From Methylobacterium sp. 77 (GTDB taxonomy: Bacteria; Pseudomonadota; Alphaproteobacteria; Rhizobiales; Beijerinckiaceae), in the NCBI RefSeq assembly GCF_000372825.1, contig NZ_KB910516.1:3391825-3455824 (forward strand): a stretch of DNA of 64,000 nt, read 5' to 3'. The position numbers and the translations under genes are program-made. Below the pieces are notes generated by a model. The model did no database searches. It saw only the letters and a program-made list of their open reading frames with translations, and was not told where the DNA came from. Below are positions 61,768 to 64,000 of this stretch, one piece after another. Position 1 is the first letter of the stretch. Each line of letters opens with the position of its first letter.

Positions 61768-62862
61768 TCATGCTCTGCTCCGATCCGACATCGCGACGGG
61801 ACTGGACCGGCGCTGCCTCGCCAGCGCGTAGACCGCGAGGGTTTCCTGGGCCACGCGATCGATGCGCATGTGATCGATGTTGACCTGGCTCTTCTCCTTC
61901 CAGGCGCGGAGCGTCTCGGGCTGATCGATCAACGAGAGAAGCGCGTCGGCCATCGCCTCGGGATCGTGCGGTGGCACGAGGATGCCGGCGCGGCCCTGCT
62001 CCAGGAGTTCAGGGATTCCGTCGACCGACGTGGCGACGATGGCGCATCCCGCCTCGCGCGCCTCGGACAACACGAGGGGAGCCGGGTCCGCATGCGAAGG
62101 CAGGGCGAAGATGTCCGCCCCCAGCATCCACGGATAGGGGTCGCCCTGGGCGCCGGCGAAGGTGATCGCGCTCGCGCATGACAGACCGGACGCCAGGGTA
62201 GAGTAGGTCTCCTGGAAGGGACCTCCGCCGACGATGTAGAGATGCGCCTTGCCGTTCCGGCGGTGGACACGCTCGAAGGCCTGAAGCAGGTCCGGCAATC
62301 CCTTGCGTGGGTGCAGGCCGCCGACGAAGACGATCGCCGGCTGCGCGAGCATCCGCGGATGTTCATCGCGACCGCGCGCGCGCACGGTTCCGATCGTCCC
62401 GTTCAGCACGACGTGAATGCGCGAGCGTGCAATACCGCGCTTCTCGATGGATCGCCCGACAGCGGCACTGACCGTGATCACCCGGTCGCCCAGGCCCATC
62501 AGGATCGCGCTTTTCTCGAATTCGTTGTGAACCGTCGTGATCAGCGGAACGCCCGCGAGCTTGCAGATCGGCCAGGCAAGGACCGCGCTCGTCATCATGT
62601 GAGCGTGGATGATATCGGGCTGCCAGGACCGGATGAGGGCGCGGAGCTGGAACAGCGATCGGATGATCTGGCCGATCCGACGCTCATGACTGACCGCGAA
62701 GGTCTCGATGGCGTTGGCGCGAAGGAGCCCATCGAAATCGCCGCCCTGGCTCGCCATGGCGACCGTGTGCCCCAACGCCGACTGTGCGCAGGCGAGGTCG
62801 ATGGCGGCGTGAACGTGCCCGTTCAGGCGGCGTGTGTGGTTGAGAAGATGCAGTACGCGCAA
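61768..62862 (-). CDS. GT4-family glycosyltransferase
   Basis: A 364-residue GT-B protein. It begins MRVLHLLNHTRRLNGHVHAA, then HAHMMTSAVLAWPICKLAGV, and in the C-terminal half FVGGLHPRKGLPDLLQAFER, ADIFALPSHADPAPLVLSEA and REAGCAIVATSVDGIPELLE, the Rossmann-like donor-binding region. Likely adds one sugar of the repeat unit. 82 bases separate it from the flippase gene. Confidence 0.9.
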   Translation of the reverse strand: MRVLHLLNHTRRLNGHVHAAIDLACAQSALGHTVAMASQGGDFDGLLRANAIETFAVSHERRIGQIIRSLFQLRALIRSWQPDIIHAHMMTSAVLAWPICKLAGVPLITTVHNEFEKSAILMGLGDRVITVSAAVGRSIEKRGIARSRIHVVLNGTIGTVRARGRDEHPRMLAQPAIVFVGGLHPRKGLPDLLQAFERVHRRNGKAHLYIVGGGPFQETYSTLASGLSCASAITFAGAQGDPYPWMLGADIFALPSHADPAPLVLSEAREAGCAIVATSVDGIPELLEQGRAGILVPPHDPEAMADALLSLIDQPETLRAWKEKSQVNIDHMRIDRVAQETLAVYALARQRRSSPVAMSDRSRA

Positions 62863-63061
62863 TGTGCAATCCTGCTGTTCGCCTCACGCGTCGCTCCGCT
62901 GATCGACCCTGTGCGGCCCGTGAACGGGTCCCTGAAAACCAATGTCCTGTCCGTCGTCGTGTCGTCCTGCGATAAGAGCCGGTGAGGCTCCGGTCGCGTG
63001 TTGATTGGCCGGGCAGGCGAAGGCGGCCGGTTGCCCACCGCCCTTGCCCACCCGCTTGCCA

Positions 63062-64000
63062 TCACCCGCTTGCCATCGCCGCGCGAAGGAGACTGCGCGC
63101 GGAGCGTTCGCCGACGGAGAGGCGGCACGCCAGCAGCGCTTTCGCGCGCTTCAAGGGTGCGAGGTATGTAACGAGGCAGAAGGCCGCGTTCATGGCCTTC
63201 TGCCTGATGGGGTGCGGCTCCGACGCGAGAACCCACAACAGCTTCAGGAAGTCCCTGGGACTGAGCCGTCGCCCGGCGCAGATTGCCGCGCAGAAGAGCG
63301 TGCTGTGGAAATAGTAGGTCTCGCGCGCGTCGATGAGCCGGGCCTCGGGGCGATACCGCCGTATGATCTCCTTCAGATGAGCAGCCCTGAGCAGGAACCG
63401 GCGCAGATCACGCTCGAAGGTCGAGGCATCCGGCAATCGCCCAAGGCCGGAATCATTCCGGTCATGGATGCGATAGATCCCGAGATCCTCCGGCAGGCTG
63501 ATGACATCCCCCATGAAGGGGGCCGCGAACAGGATCACGCCATCGACCGCGCGATCGTAATCGCATTCGCTCAGGAGTTCGCAGACATCGCGTCGAAACA
63601 CGTTCCCGGAGGTCGGCGGCGTCTGGTAGACCGCGCTGCGCAGCACCTGCTTCGCGAGGTTGTCCCGCTCGCGGAACGCCCGCAGCACAGGGTGTCTCGG
63701 CCGAATGACGCGGTCGGCGTCGTCGATGCAGGTCAGTGAAAACTGTAGTTTGGCAACGCTCGGATCGAGCGCCTTCAGGATCGTCTTGAGCGCGCCCGGT
63801 TTGCACTCGTCGTCCGCATCGAGAAACAGGATGAACGGCGCTGACGTTCTCTCCAGACCGTAGAGGCACGCGGCACGCTGGCCACGGTTCTCCGTCCTGA
63901 ATGCCCTGACCCCCGTGCGACCAATGATGTCCCACGATGCATCGGTCGAACCGTCATCGATGACGACCAATTCGCAGGCGTCGCAGTTCTGGTCCAGCAC
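63062..64000 (-). CDS. GT2-family glycosyltransferase (start outside window)
   Basis: At least 312 residues; the N-terminus lies beyond the right edge. LVVIDDGSTDASWDII and FILFLDADDECKPGALKTIL are the GT-A nucleotide-sugar and DxD metal-binding motifs. A C-terminal membrane-associated region (AAFCLVTYLAPLKRAKALLA) follows. It belongs to the exopolysaccharide cluster and lies about 200 bases before the GT4 gene. Confidence 0.88.
   Translation of the reverse strand: MLDQNCDACELVVIDDGSTDASWDIIGRTGVRAFRTENRGQRAACLYGLERTSAPFILFLDADDECKPGALKTILKALDPSVAKLQFSLTCIDDADRVIRPRHPVLRAFRERDNLAKQVLRSAVYQTPPTSGNVFRRDVCELLSECDYDRAVDGVILFAAPFMGDVISLPEDLGIYRIHDRNDSGLGRLPDASTFERDLRRFLLRAAHLKEIIRRYRPEARLIDARETYYFHSTLFCAAICAGRRLSPRDFLKLLWVLASEPHPIRQKAMNAAFCLVTYLAPLKRAKALLACRLSVGERSARSLLRAAMASG

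Overview
The window looks like chromosomal DNA of a GC-rich alphaproteobacterium, most probably a Methylobacterium/Methylorubrum relative. This is inferred from codon use, protein resemblance (PssA/Psd pair, MscL, NodT-type efflux, IS630 and IS5 elements, small Methylobacterium-type hypothetical proteins) and gene arrangement; no database search was possible. Several stretches are clearly AT-richer than the rest and mark acquired DNA.

Layout. 1-11.5 kb is ordinary core DNA: the start of a truncated membrane protein, an OmpW-like porin, mscL, the pssA-psd phospholipid pair, an ArsB/Acr3-like exporter, two small hypothetical genes, a urea-type ABC transporter remnant (urtA intact, urtB cut short), a lone IS3-type HTH protein, and a minus-strand series of small proteins (including a 4-fold beta-flower protein and a transglutaminase-like protein).

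11.9-38.0 kb is a genomic island of about 26 kb. It lies between two perfect 99-bp direct repeats that contain the 5' half and upstream region of a tRNA-Arg(CCG). The left copy is a tRNA fragment and the right copy is the intact tRNA. The left part of the island is a graveyard of phage/plasmid fragments (RecD2 helicase piece, an XRE-type HTH out of frame with its upstream gene, small phage-like genes), a secreted Cys-rich protein with a lipoprotein, a NucS/DUF91-like nuclease, two IS630 copies, an intact IS5-type element and a tyrosine recombinase. The right part (26.8-37.7 kb) is a tight restriction/defence-like operon: DEAD/DEAH restriction translocase with a C-terminal nuclease, a second PD-(D/E)xK nuclease, a large beta-class DNA methyltransferase with an AT-rich (swapped) specificity segment, a zinc-ribbon/RelE-like/SF1-helicase fusion and a DUF429 RNase H-fold protein. 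This is the best candidate in the window for an under-described system.

38.2-41.8 kb holds a membrane-protein gene split by a third IS630 copy and a small prophage remnant (terminase, an Ntn-hydrolase-like protein, tail protein J). 42.1-46.7 kb is a three-gene MacA-MacB-NodT efflux operon. 46.7-50.1 kb is AT-rich, gene-poor DNA with a decayed IS5 copy and two small membrane proteins. 50.1-53.3 kb encodes a multicopper oxidase with a C-terminal propeller-like repeat region. 53.7-64 kb is an exopolysaccharide locus: a GH16-RTX glycanase on the plus strand facing minus-strand genes for a Wzy-like polymerase, two GT4 glycosyltransferases, an OPX export protein, a Wzx-like flippase and a GT2 enzyme that runs off the window. 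Together these suit a Wzx/Wzy-dependent exopolysaccharide with secreted processing.
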